Assembly (NCBI GenBank): GCA_947685225.1
Contig: CANTUV010000014.1
Span: forward strand, 6,324,001 to 6,388,000
DNA from: Garcia nutans
Lineage: Eukaryota; Streptophyta; Magnoliopsida; Malpighiales; Euphorbiaceae
Length of the DNA stretch: 64,000 nt
Reading direction: 5' to 3'
Within the stretch, counting starts at the first letter, position 1; each line of letters starts with the position of its first letter. The notes under the pieces were generated by a model that made no database searches, was not told where the DNA came from, and worked only from the letters and a program-made list of their open reading frames with translations. Below are positions 1 to 11,902 of the stretch, piece after piece. Made by a program: the position numbers and the translations under genes.

Positions 1-1834
1 ATTTTTAAAATTTTAATATGTTCTGAATGAAAAGTTATTTATTTATATATTTAGTATTTAAAAATTTTATTTTAAATTTTTTTAAAAAATTATAAAAAAA
101 TAAAAAATTACTAAATTAGATGGTTTAAAAATTTATAATTAGTGGGAGAACCGAAGAAGATTAAGATTGAGAGATTTGCTATTTTTTCACTGTAAACCAT
201 AATATATATTGGAATTTTTCCAAATTTGAAGGTTATGATTACTCTTACTCTTATCTTTTTGTTTTATATTAAATTTTTTTTGAAAGAGATAATTCTTCAA
301 TATTATGCACATAAATTAATTAATATGCACGCACTTATCAACTTATTACACAAATAATATTATCAAAATAATCAAATTTACTTCTTCTTCTTCTTATTAT
401 TATTGAGAGACGTTTTTGATTTATCCAATTAATGCATACATAGCTACGTACCATGCAAAAAGTTAATTGAATATGTAGTCCAACATTCATTCATATATAC
501 TAATTAATTAATTAAGGATATTTTATTCTCCATAATATGTAGGGTTTTCAATATATAAATATACATAATTAATTAATTATATTTTGATCTAATATTAATT
601 AATTTTTGTAGTAATTAATTGTAATTAGGGATAGAAATCATTATACCAAGTCACTCATTTCATAACAAAATAACTAGCTCTAATCTGACATGTTGATGAT
701 ATGATTATGTAGACTAATTATGATTAAATCTACTTGATCTTCTAAAATATTTTAATTTTAGTTTTATATATCGAGATGGAAAAATAAATTAAAAAAAGTA
801 AGAAAGTTACTGCCTGATTAATTCTTTATTTTTTTAACAATTGCAAATCCTTTAAAAAAAATATTATTAGATCCTTAATTTATATATAATTTCATTTATT
901 GAGATAGATATTGAATCACTATATTATAAATCAATCACATAGTAAAATTGGAAATTTAATTATAATATAATTAGATAATAATGCAGCTGTAAACTATCAT
1001 TTTCAATGCAAATATGCAATCATATCACTAGGAAATGTATGTGATAATTAATATCATTTATTCAATATAATATTATATAGCATTTAATTTAAATATATTA
1101 GTGTATTGATTATAAAAAATTTAAAAAAAAACACTATACAACAATATCTTTATTATTTTAACATTATATATGCCTAATAATATAATACTCATAATATATA
1201 TTGATATTTAATTATGTCTTTTAATATTTCAATATATTAAATATTTATATTATTTATATTTTTATCATAAAATTTTAAACAATATTAAACTACTATTAAA
1301 ATATTTCCTATTAAACTATTAGGAAATATTATTAAAATCATATTGTAATGTTAAAATATTTTTATAAATATATTCATCCATTCATTTACTTTCGAATAAA
1401 AGAATGTCTCATTTATTAAAAAAATGTAAAATCAATTAAAAATCTATAGGATGATAATAATTAATTTCAAATTCCAATTCTAAACAAATCTTAAATATCA
1501 TAATTATAACTTAAACTCAAATTTCGATTTTGCAGTCTCCAAAACGACTCTAAAAATTTATTCTCGATCACTAACTTCTCATCTTATTAATTATTTCTTA
1601 GCATAAACAAGTTTTTTTATTTAAATTTGTTTTCCTAAGAGAAGTGGTTGATGGGTTGATTTGATTGATTTAAAAATAATGATCGATACCAAAGTGGGGA
1701 ATTAATGGATTTGGTAGAGATGAATCAAAAGAAATTAAAAAAAGAAGCTTTGAGCCAATGAAAAACTACTGATTATGATTCAAGAAATGGCAAAGAAAGA
1801 AAGAGCTGTAAGACACTAAATATTTTACGTGTAC

Positions 1835-1882
<48 letters not shown>
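1835..1882. repeat. (AT)n-(GT)n compound microsatellite
   Basis: About ten AT units pass directly into about fourteen GT units without interruption. Confidence 0.95.
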
Positions 1883-1885
<3 letters not shown>

Positions 1886-2557
1886 AGTTGGAAGCAACAT
1901 TGCCCATTCATAACTTGTTTACATATATGTCATAACTATTTTTTTTTTAAAATTATTATTATAATTTTTTTAATATTTTGATGAAAATTTGAAATTTTTT
2001 AATGGTGTTGGATTTGCCCATTCAACATGTTTAGTAATGCTAGTTTTAAAATTTTCAATTAAGTTAAAATTCACTTTTAGTACATATTAAGCCAAAGCTT
2101 TTCATTTAAAATTTTCACTGACTATAATAAATCATTAAATTTCTAAATATTTTTATGATGTAAAATGTTATAAATACAACTTATAATCTATTATTGTTTG
2201 ATAATTTATCGCAAATAATTAACTATAGTAAATGAGTATACGATAATGTATTGAGTAATAAGAGCAAAGTACACCCATTTCATCATTTACATATTCATTA
2301 TATTTATCCCAAAACAATTAATTTGTATAAGTTGTACATCATAGAGTGCAAGTTGATTTTTCTTATCGTAAATTAATTTTTTAATGAAATTTATATTCGA
2401 ATTATTTTAAATTGATTTATCTTTCTTTTTATTATGAATCATTTAATTTTTATAATTAATCAATTTGAAATTTATTACTCGTCTACTTATCTATATTCTT
2501 TATATATTTGATAGAAATAGTTTTTGATGAACTATATATATTAATAATAAAATTTTT

Positions 2558-2558
<1 letters not shown>

Positions 2559-2590
<32 letters not shown>

Positions 2591-2592
2591 GG
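2559..2592. repeat. (TA)n-(GA)n compound microsatellite
   Basis: A TA tract is followed immediately by a GA tract. Confidence 0.9.
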
Positions 2593-2716
2593 AGTTATAA
2601 ATTGCATCATATATAGTGCATTCTCTTAAATTAATTTTTAATGAGATTTATATTTTAACAATAATTTAAAGCGTTTTAAGGAATATATTATGATGAAAAT
2701 TGCATTTTCTAGGTTA

Positions 2717-2722
<6 letters not shown>

Positions 2723-2755
<33 letters not shown>
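2723..2755. repeat. (TA)n microsatellite
   Basis: Pure TA dinucleotide run of about 33 bases. Confidence 0.95.
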
Positions 2756-2757
<2 letters not shown>

Positions 2758-3261
2758 TGTGCAGTGTCATCATTAGAGCTTTGCCATTTTTTTTTAGTCC
2801 TTCATGTGCCAAACTATAGCTAGCTACTGTATATCTATATATGCATGTATTAGGGTTAATTAGAATATCTTATTAGATTGGGAGTAATTAAACTATATAT
2901 ATAAATGTCTAATAAAGCATGCATATAAATATTATTCTAAAATGTACAATATTGAGATAGCCTGATAAATATGTATATTAATAAAAAAATTAATATTTTT
3001 TATGAATATTAAAAAATATATTTTTGGATTGAATAATATTAATATAACATTCATCCCAAAACTTGACGTTAAAAACAATTATTAAGAACAAATATATAAT
3101 TTATAACAATTCAATGATAATATTACTAACTATTAACATCTTAGCAATACTATTAAATAAACATTATTCATGATAAATTAATAATAATGCTACGAACAAT
3201 TTCTGAAATTTTGCATGTCAAATGATATTAATATTTTACATGTCTTCCTGTTAGAAGAGTC

Positions 3262-3296
<35 letters not shown>

Positions 3297-3301
3297 GTAT
3301 G
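3262..3301. repeat. (TA)n-(TATG)n microsatellite
   Basis: A TA run passes into TATG tetranucleotide units. The start of the spurious frame at 3291 lies inside it. Confidence 0.9.
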
Positions 3302-3650
3302 CACCGTATATCTAAAATATAGCATGAAAAAACTTATTATAAGGTTCTATACCCAAAAATTGAAATTGTTGTGTGTGGTGAATGAAGTTAGACCAACACC
3401 AACCAACCACTCCATTTTGGTGCCAATTGAGAGTGTTTCCCACCTTAGCTTCCATTCGACCATTCCTTTACTCATAAGGATCCAAAAGACAGAAAGAAAG
3501 AGAGCTTTGAAAGAGTAATGTTTTACAAAACTTTGGATGCTTTTTAAAATAAAATAAAATAAAAAATAAAGCTACAAAAAACACTTTATACACATGGGCA
3601 AATGTCAACCTTGTGAAATATAAATATTTTGAAAAGTCAATTGCTTTTCG

Positions 3651-3722
3651 CTCTCTCTCACTCTCTCTCTCTCTATAGATATATATATATATATATATTT
3701 AAAATATATATATATATATATA
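3651..3722. repeat. (CT)n and (TA)n microsatellite
   Basis: A CT tract is followed by two TA tracts separated by a short T/A spacer. Further TA runs occur near 3908-3948, 4044-4062, 4452-4466 and 5591-5605. Confidence 0.9.
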
Positions 3723-6078
3723 ATTAATGGCATATGATGGGGAGAGGCTTTCAAGGAGTCAATGGTAACTCAATTGGTGTCTTCTTGTCTCCTTAGCTAT
3801 ATATCTATGTATTATGATGATAATGAGGCTATTTAGTTTTGTGGGTTTTTAAGTTTTTTTCACTTTTTATACAAGAGCTTTCTCTCTTTCCCTCTCTCCA
3901 TAGAAAAGATATATATATGTATATATATATATGTATATATATATATACACAAAACTAATTAAGGGTTTTTGAGGACAATAAAACCCCACAAATGGGGCAT
4001 ATCCACTCACTCATGCTTTAAAAAAAACAAAGACCTAGCTCCCATATATATATATATATATATGTAAATTAAGGGACCCATTAGGGTTAATTGGGCGGAG
4101 AAGAGAAAAAGGGTAGACCCCATTTTTTGTCATGCACCAAAGGAGGATTTTAGAGAGAGAGAGAGTGGGAAAGAGACATTTCCCACATAAAAATTATTTG
4201 ACCCCACTAATTAATTTGCACATTTCTCTCTCTAGAATTGTGTGCATTTTGCTTTGCTTCCATTTTACAACTCTCTTTCTTTCTTATCTTCTTTTTAAGG
4301 TAATGTTATAGAGAGGTGGGTTTTGGGGGTCCAATGCATGATAGGAGGTGTAAAGTTAGACATGTAAAGGATAAATGAGAGAATCAGTCCCATCTCTCAT
4401 GTGAGGCAAAATCTTGATATCTTTCTTTGCTCCTAATTAATTATACCACATTATATATATATATATACATATTTATTATATGCTATGATTAGGAGTGGTA
4501 TGAAAGTATATGAATTTTATTTGTCAATTTCAAAACAACCCCCCGCGGAAGTTATCAAAAGATTTCATATATATGCCACACTATACAAATATTATTACTA
4601 TTGTTAATTAATCAAGGCCTTTAATTAATGCCATTAATCAACTAGCTGTCAACACGACAACATCAACTTATTATATAATATGCATATAATATTTTGTGTA
4701 ATGCTAAATGGATTAAATTGATTCAGATTAAAATTATTTTATACATTAATTGTATTGAAAAAATAACTATTCTAATCTTATATTTATTATTATTATTAAC
4801 AATAAATGCAAATTTAAAATAGTCATTTCTCTAATACAATTAATGCATAAATACTTTTGATATTTATTAATTTGATCAATGTAACATTTTTTATATTTTT
4901 TATATATGTGTGTTCATTAATTAGCAAGTTGTGAATAATGCAATACTAAATACCCTTTTTTGACATGTTTTCAACACTCCATAATAAGTGTGTTTAGCTT
5001 TTTTCATGTATTAATTAACAAGTAATTAGTTCAAAAGAATGCTAATTAATTAATAATATGTGGGTATTAGTTTAGATCCATCAATTATCTTGTAATAAAA
5101 TTAAAAAAATAAAATTAATTAGTTCTGATGAAAAATATAAATTTACATATAGAGTGAAGAATGTGCAAAATTAATTTCAAGCAAAGGTTTCACTTAAAGT
5201 AGATGATAAATTGAGGGATTTATGAAATGTCTCATATAGTGCAACACAATTACGCCCTCAAAGTGCAACTTTTAGTATGAAAGAAGAAAAATAGGTACAT
5301 CACATAACCGATATTCTAAGTATGGTATGTATCCTTTGTTGAGTTTTTCTTCTTTCCTAACCAACTTTCGTTCTTTAAATAAGCTTGTAGGTCAAACATC
5401 AATTTATCTTAACCAATAAAAAGAAAAAAGAAGAAGAAGAAAAGACATCTTATTGAACAAGATTTACCTCCTTTAAAAAAAAATTTCCTTGTGCAAAATT
5501 AAGAAATATAATGAATTTCTTAATTTGTAAAACAACACCCATATATCCAAAAAAGACATTTTTGGTTTTTTAATTCATGCTTTCAACTTCTATATATATA
5601 TATATACATATTTCAAAATATCCCACTTATTATCTATCAAAGTTCTATACTTTGAGGCTTTTTTTTTAAAAAAAAATTAATTTTGACATTATTTGTTTAG
5701 ATTTGTTTTCCACATAAAATCAAAGAAGAAATATAAATGAAATGAATAATTATTTTAAGTTTTTTTGCTTGATTTATAACCAGAAAAATATATAATTTGT
5801 TGGGAAAAAATCCAATATTTGAGGGTCTATATCTAAATTAAATGTATAATGCTATATATCTAAATTAAAAATATATAATGCTATCTCAAAATATAGTTCA
5901 TTTTAATTATGATTTGTAAAATTTAATATTTAGAATGAGAGATATTTAAGGTGTTATGAAATTAATATGTAGAAATTATATGGCAATTTCATGATTATTT
6001 GATAGAAAAGTTGTGTTTATTGAATTAACTTTGCTTTTACCATTGAATTTCACAAGCCATTTTTTAGGACATTATAAC

Positions 6079-7258
6079 TGTGAACCTCGAATTCCACCCG
6101 AAAAGGATTCGGATGAACGTTCACTTATTGTTAGAAGTCGCCACTCAGTTTTTTCTGTTCAAAGGGAAAAACTAAGAAAAAAGGTTTCTAATCTACGAAC
6201 CCAAGGAGGATTCGGGGACTATGTCATATATTTGATTAACTTGCCAAAAGGAAACAAAACTAAAAGGGACAAAGAAGAGAAGACAGACAGATTGTTAGTA
6301 AATTGTGGACTTGCTATTTGGGGTGAATCCCAAATATGCCTACATACTCTCGTTTTTATGAGAGATCAAAGCCCATGTAGTTCGGAAAAGCCTATTTAAA
6401 GGCAATGATGCATTATGCATGTATGTGTTTATGCTTCTTGCATTGTCGGGCTTTTTGCCAAAATTATGAGATTTTGAGCACTTAGTGCTAAATTTAATGA
6501 AATTTGGGTACTTGGTACCAAAAAGTATGCAATTTAGGCTTCATGCCAAAAAGATTAATTGATTCATGGCTTAAAACCGAAATATTGGTTGATTAGTTAA
6601 CTAGGCCTTAGACCTAAAAAAATTAGGTCTTTGACCAAAAAGAAATTAAGAAGAAGGTGGAATGCTTAAGATATACTCGAATTGACAAATGATGAATTAA
6701 GACATTACCTTGTTTACAATTTTCTCACTCCTAAGTTCCAGATCTTGTTTTCTTGGAATATGATCCTTGCTTCCTATAACACCAGGTTAGAAGTTCTTAA
6801 GCATGTGAAAATAAAGAATTCGACAGCACGAGGTCCCCCGGGATGCCAAAAGCCAACCTTTGTTCTGAAAATTTAGCAGCATTTTATAGACAAAATTCGG
6901 GCTGGACGGCGGTCGGACCGCTAGTTCGGCGGTTGGACCGCCATGGTCAGCGGTCGAACCGCGTGGCTCGTCGAAAAAATGGGAAAGGAAACAGGCGGCG
7001 GTCGGACCGCCGGTCCCGGCGGTTTAACCCCAAAACGGCACAAAAATACGCACTTTATCGTTCAAACTGATTTTTTGGGAGCCACGGACCTCCAAAAATT
7101 ATTCCGAGACAATATCCATGATCCTTGCGTCGCTCCGAACATTTCAAGTACCATGAAGACATACTTTCGGTGAAATTTACCGTGGACCTCTGGTCCAGCT
7201 TAGTCTTTTGCAGTCTGAGAAAATCGGCTTTCCGAGCCTCAAAATTCGAGTATTCACA
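6079..7258 (-). repeat. 3' LTR of the Tat-type element
   Basis: The plus strand starts TGTGAACC and ends TTCACA, so the LTR has the short inverted ends TGTGAA/TTCACA with TG...CA termini. It is 1180 bp, against 1212 bp for its partner. The difference is mainly a deletion of about 36 bp near 6175. It contains a GC-rich palindromic array at about 6906-7030. Confidence 0.93.
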
Positions 7259-7275
7259 ATTGCCCCCCACTGGGG
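7259..7275 (-). other. Polypurine tract of the Tat-type element
   Basis: On the minus strand the bases directly before the 3' LTR read CCCCAGTGGGGGGCAAT, a G-rich purine tract in the position expected for the plus-strand primer. Confidence 0.8.
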
Positions 7276-7652
7276 TCCATAAAAATGATTTATGGGGCCC
7301 AGTGGTCGTCTGAAGAGCGAATTTTGAGCGAGGGGTAAAAGACCCGCCTTTTGGCATTTCTGGATTGCTTGCAACACTTCTGATTTTTCTCTGATTGTAT
7401 TCTAACTTTTCTGTACCTGCACTTTTGTTTAGCACAAACAGTACATATGTATGCATGATGTCCCCTTTTATTTTCATAAAGGTATTTATTTGCTTCTTTA
7501 CAACCATTGCATGCACAACTGGACCAAGAGTCTTCAAAAGGTTGAAAGGATCAATACGGGAAGATATGGATTGAAAGTTGTTGCTAGTCTTAGAGGCGTA
7601 GCTGTAGATTGAGATTTCTTGCATGCTTGTATCAGATTCATTTGATTGATGC

Positions 7653-8165
7653 TTGTATAAGGCGATGCTGCTTCCTTTAATTGATGCATTCCTGACTGCT
7701 AATTTTGAAAATGATATTCAACTGAAGCATAGGATGCGAGCTTTTATTTTCTGCCTGTTAGCTGTGTTTCTTTTCAACCGTGACCCTGGTTTTGGAGATT
7801 TAAAGCTTTGCCCCATGATTAGGCAGATGGGGATTGATCAGAGGGTTCCTCTTCCTGTTGGGCTTACTGTTGCTGCCCCTATTATGCCCAGAGTTACTCA
7901 AGCTGATCTTCAAACTTGGGTTAGGAACCATCAGATGATCAGACCTTTTGCAGAACCTTCCCTTGTCGGGCCTACTCCAAAGCATAGGACTTGATTTATA
8001 GCCAAAGTTTGGCCAATTGAAAAGCCAAGGAGGCATGCATTACCGCAGGAGCTGAAGGGAGGGGAGGTGGTTCCTCTTAAAGAAGAGAAGATAGATGTTG
8101 CAGAGAGTTCTGGAACTAAGGAAGATACCGAAGACTCTGCCCCACGAAGGAGACGTAGGATTTAG
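7653..8165 (+). pseudogene. Antisense ORF (aORF) of the Tat-type element, one internal stop
   Basis: This frame runs opposite to gag-pol, between the integrase end and the 3' LTR. That is where Tat-lineage elements are known to carry an extra antisense ORF. The first segment is 113 codons to a TGA at 7992-7994. The same frame then continues for 56 sense codons to a TAG at 8163-8165, with a basic end of five arginines in a row. A single C-to-T change from CGA would explain the TGA. The hydrophobic stretch FIFCLLAVFLF with a following acidic/Gly segment recalls the plant-mobile or DUF7745-like proteins often found in such ORFs; that link is from memory and tentative. No in-frame ATG precedes residue 5. 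A further open stretch starting at ATG 7511 in another frame may be its displaced N-terminus. Confidence 0.55.
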
Positions 8166-8239
8166 GTCCTAAGGTTGACTCTATTGTCTATTGTTGGTTT
8201 TTTTTTTTTGGTTCCTTGGATGTTTAGGACTTATGGTTT

Positions 8240-8332
8240 GACTCTTTTCATGGAATGAATAACTCTTTTTGTAATGAATGATTCTTTTTTTGGAATGAAC
8301 GACTCTTTCTGAAATGAATGACTCTTTCATTT
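8240..8332. repeat. Tandem repeat of about 20 bp in the Tat 3' region
   Basis: Four to five imperfect units share the core ACTCTTT...GAATGAA, with period 19-22 bp. They lie between the antisense ORF and the hairpin repeats. Confidence 0.8.
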
Positions 8333-8375
8333 GCTTTCCAAGCATTATCTACTTTATTTACTAGCTCTAATTTTT

Positions 8376-8515
8376 TGCCTAAGCCGTCCTTTCGGATTTT
8401 CAACTTAGCGAGCTCTTACCCATTCTTGCCTAAGCCGCCCTTTGCGGGTTTTTGACTTAGCGGGCCCTACTATTGCCTAAGCCGCCCTTTGTGAGTTTTC
8501 GACTTAGCGGGATTT
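8376..8515. repeat. Three tandem hairpin-forming units of about 47 bp
   Basis: Units start at about 8376, 8427 and 8474, each with TGCCTAAGCCG near its start and ACTTAGCG near its end. CTAAG at the start can pair with CTTAG at the end, and an inner CCGCCC/GCGGG pair is seen in the middle unit, so each unit can fold into a stem-loop. Confidence 0.8.
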
Positions 8516-8673
8516 TTCTTTCTTTTTTTTATTTACTTATTTATTTTTTATGTTGGCAAAAGAAAAATGAATCAATGATTTTTAAAATTTAGACCGTGCT
8601 CAAGGAGAGCTGCCTACATATCTCGAATTTGTTTGCGAGAATCAGGTCTAATGTAGTTCCTTACAATGCATGA

Positions 8674-11600
8674 TTATACATAATATTTCTTTAGCTGATC
8701 CAGATTGCATGGGTTTGTGAACTCCAGACCATCCAAATCAGACAAGATGACGGCTCCGCCGGAAAGTATTTTCTTTACAATAGAGGGTCCAGCCCAAAGA
8801 GGACGAAACTTCCCACGAGGATCTGTAACAGGTGTTCTGATTTTTTTTTCAGAACCAAACAACCTTCTTCCAACTTTCGATCTTTGACCTTTTTGTTGAA
8901 AAGTCTGGCCATTCGCCTCTGATACCCTTGAATCCGATGTAGAGCTTGAAGTCTTTTTTCATCCAAACCCAACAACTGATGATGATAATTGCTGATCCAT
9001 TCAGCTTCATTTATCTAACTTTCTTGAATTATCCTCGCCGATTGAACTTCCAGTTCAATGGGGAGTACTGCTTCCATTCCGTATACCAGGGAATACGGGG
9101 TTGCCCCAGTAGGAGTTCTAATTGATGTTCTATATCCCCACAGAGCCAGCGGTAACTTCTTATGCCAACGCCTATGTTCCTTGATCATTTTTTGTATGAT
9201 CACCTTTATAGACTTGTTCGCTGCTTCTACAGCTCCATTTGTTTGAGGTCTATAAGGAGAGGACTTATGATGTTGGACATTCTTATCCTGCAAGAGCTTA
9301 GCAAATTCTGCTTGGAAATGAGTTCCATTATCAGTGATAATCTCAAATGGCGTTCCGTACCGACAAAGGATGTTGGTTCGGACAAACTGTGCTGCCTTTT
9401 TGGCGTTTAATTCTGCATAGGAAGCTGCTTCAACCCACTTTGTGAAGTAATCCACTGCTACCAAGATAAATTGATGTCCATTTGAGGCTTTTGGATGTAT
9501 TTTTCCAATTATATCTATTCCCCAAGTAGCGAAGGGCCATGGAGAAGTAATCGGATTCAGGGCAACGGGAGGTTGCTTCTGCATCTTAGCAAATATCTGA
9601 CACTGATGGCATTCTTGCACAAATGCCACGCAGTCTGCATTCATGGTGGACCAATAATATCCTAGATTGGCAATTTTTCGAGCTAAAGCGATCCCATACA
9701 TATGCGGTCGCCACCATGTACCATTTCCATTATCTGCTTAGCCTCTGCTTCATTCACACACCTTAGGTGCATTCCATTCCAACTCCTCTTGTAGAGGATA
9801 TCTCCATTAAGAATGTAACATGTGGCTAGCTGCCTTATGGCCCTTTGATCAACCTTTGATGATCCCTCCGGATAACTTCCATCCTTGAGATAACTTTTGA
9901 TATCCCAAAACCATGGTTTACCATCGATCAAATGCATTACATGGGCGGGTCGTTTCTGAAGCTGAACTTTCAATGGACGAATGGCTTTCCCCTCCTTAAT
10001 ATTGATCATGGAAGCTAACGTAGCCAGGGCATCAGCGAACTGATTCTTTATTCTTGGGAGATATTCAAAGGACAGATCATCAAATTGTTGTGCCAAATGA
10101 TCAAGGCGTTGTAGGTAAGGAACCAAACGCTCTTCTCTTATCTTCCATTTCCTTAAAGCTTGTGATACTATCAAAATAGAATCACCGTAGACCTTTAGGT
10201 TCTTAATCCCTAATTCCAGGGCTGCTTCAAGCCCATTGATGCAAGCTTCATATTCTGCTTCATTGTTTGTGCAGCTAAAGTCAAGTTTAACTGAAAATGG
10301 AATGTATTCTCCACAAGGAGTTTTGAACACAATCCCAATTCCATTTCCATGATAATTGGATGCCCCATCAAAATACATCTCCCAAACACTTCTTTCCACA
10401 TTCAAGAGGTCTTCGTCAGGGAAACTCATTTCTCGCATCTCGTCTTTTACGGGTAATTCTGCTAATTGGTCAGCTATTGCGCCACCTTTCACAGCTTTCC
10501 TTTGAATGAATTTTAAGTCAAAGGCTGCCAATGTTGACACCCACTTAGCCATTTTGCTGTCCAAAACAGGCCTCTCCATAAGGAATTTCAAGGGACTCTG
10601 TTCTGCAACGACACAAGTAGTGTAAGAAGATAAGTAGTGTTGTAACTTTGTGCAAGCCCAATACAATACTAAACACAACTTCTCAATCTTGTTATACTTT
10701 AACTCATAGTCCAGCATCCTTTTGCTGAGGTAGTAAATTGCATTTTTCACCTTTGTACTTTCTGCTTCTTGAGCTAACATTGCACCCATGGCTTCATCTG
10801 TTACAGACAAATACAAGAGCAGAGGCTTTCCCATTCTAGGAGGTTGTAAAATTGGCAGACTTAACAAGTATTCTTTGATCTTGTCGAAGGCCTTTTGGCA
10901 GTCTTTATTCCATTCTTGTGAAGCACCTTTCCTTAGTAGCTTAAAGATTGGACCACAAGTCTCTTCCAATTGCGATATGAATCGACTGATATGCTGTAAT
11001 CTACCTAGCAAGCATCGAATCTCTTTTTCTGTTCTTGGCGGAGGCATTTTCAGAATAGCCTTTGACTTTGTTGGATCAACTTCTATTCCTCTCTTGCTGA
11101 CCAAATACCCCAAAAATAAGCCTGATGTTGCTCCAAATAGGCACTTTGCAGGATTAAGCTTCAAATTGTACTTGCGAAGTCTAAGGAAGAACTTCTCAAG
11201 TGCTTCAACGTGTTCTTCTGGAGATTTTGACTTAACAATCATATCATCAACATACACTTCTACTTCTTTATGAATCATGTCATGAAAGACTGTTGTCGCC
11301 ATCCTTTGGTAGGTAGCCCCTGCATTTATCAACCCAAAAGGCATAACCCTGTAGCAGAAAGTGCCACATTCTGTAACGAAAGCTGTCTTCTCTTTGTCTT
11401 GTGGGTGCACTAGGATCTGATTGTACCCAACCGCGAGGTCAGTCATGGAAACCATCATATGCCCAACCATCCTGTCTATCAGCAAATCGATGTGTGGTAG
11501 TGGAAAATCGTCCTTGGGACAGGCCTTATTCAAATCTCTATAGTCAACACACATCCTGACCTTTCCATCTTTCTTCGGGACTGGCACGATGTTTGCTAAC

Positions 11601-11887
11601 CAGGAAGGGTAGGCAATTGGTTCTATGAACTTATTGTCCAGTTGCTTGGCAATCTCCTCTTTAATTTTCAAAGACCATTCAGGCTTCATTCTTCTCAATT
11701 TCTGCTTAACCGGCTTCGCATCTGGGTATAGTGGAATCTTATGAACTGCTATGGCTGGGTCTATTCTCGTGACATCACTTGCCTTCCACATGAAGCAGTT
11801 GACATATCTTCTGATACACTCAACAACCTGTTCCTTATTCACACAATCATATGCAATGTATGTATGTTCATTTTCTTTGCCAATCAT
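8674..11887 (-). pseudogene. pol of the Tat-type element: RT, RNase H, second RNase H, integrase
   Basis: The main open segment (11887-9683, 734 codons) begins with the reverse transcriptase domain. The catalytic YVDD is at about residue 212, preceded by CVDYRDLN and MPFGL. An RNase H domain follows at about 345-460 and a second one (FDGAS, NNEAEYEA, FADALATLAS) at about 505-640, the dual arrangement of the Tat lineage. The zinc-binding part of integrase begins at the end of this segment. A one-base frameshift at about 9683-9701 moves integrase to the 9701-9015 frame, which has CHQC, the catalytic Asp in WGIDIIG, DNGTHF and the Glu in VEAANK. A TAG at 9015-9017 interrupts the C-terminal region, and another frameshift lies near 8775-8862. 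The final segment ends near 8674 with DLDG and LKKYY, typical of the integrase end. Replication-type enzymes, not host functions. Confidence 0.92.
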
Positions 11888-11902
11888 TATTTTTTCATTT
11901 AT

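Larger units (their letters stand above)
1..6078. other. AT-rich intergenic region
   Basis: No convincing coding region is seen on either strand. The stretch is dominated by A/T runs, TA microsatellites and short CT/GA tracts. The open frame at 3291-3518 is low-complexity and resembles no family I know. The part at 3640-4330 is less AT-rich and has CT and GA tracts like those of plant promoters or leaders, but no gene can be attached to it here. Confidence 0.6.

Noticed and set aside
3291..3518. 75-codon open frame in the left intergenic region
   Set aside because: It begins in a TATG microsatellite, has no recognisable motif, and biased composition; likely chance.
3640..4330. A plant microRNA precursor in the CT/GA-rich part
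   Set aside because: I looked for mature sequences of common families by eye (miR156, 159, 160, 164, 166, 172, 319, 390, 396) and saw none.
7055..7624. 189-codon minus-strand frame across the 3' LTR edge of the Tat element
   Set aside because: It spans the LTR/polypurine boundary and overlaps the GC-rich stretch; no family features, and the equivalent region at the other LTR has no such frame.
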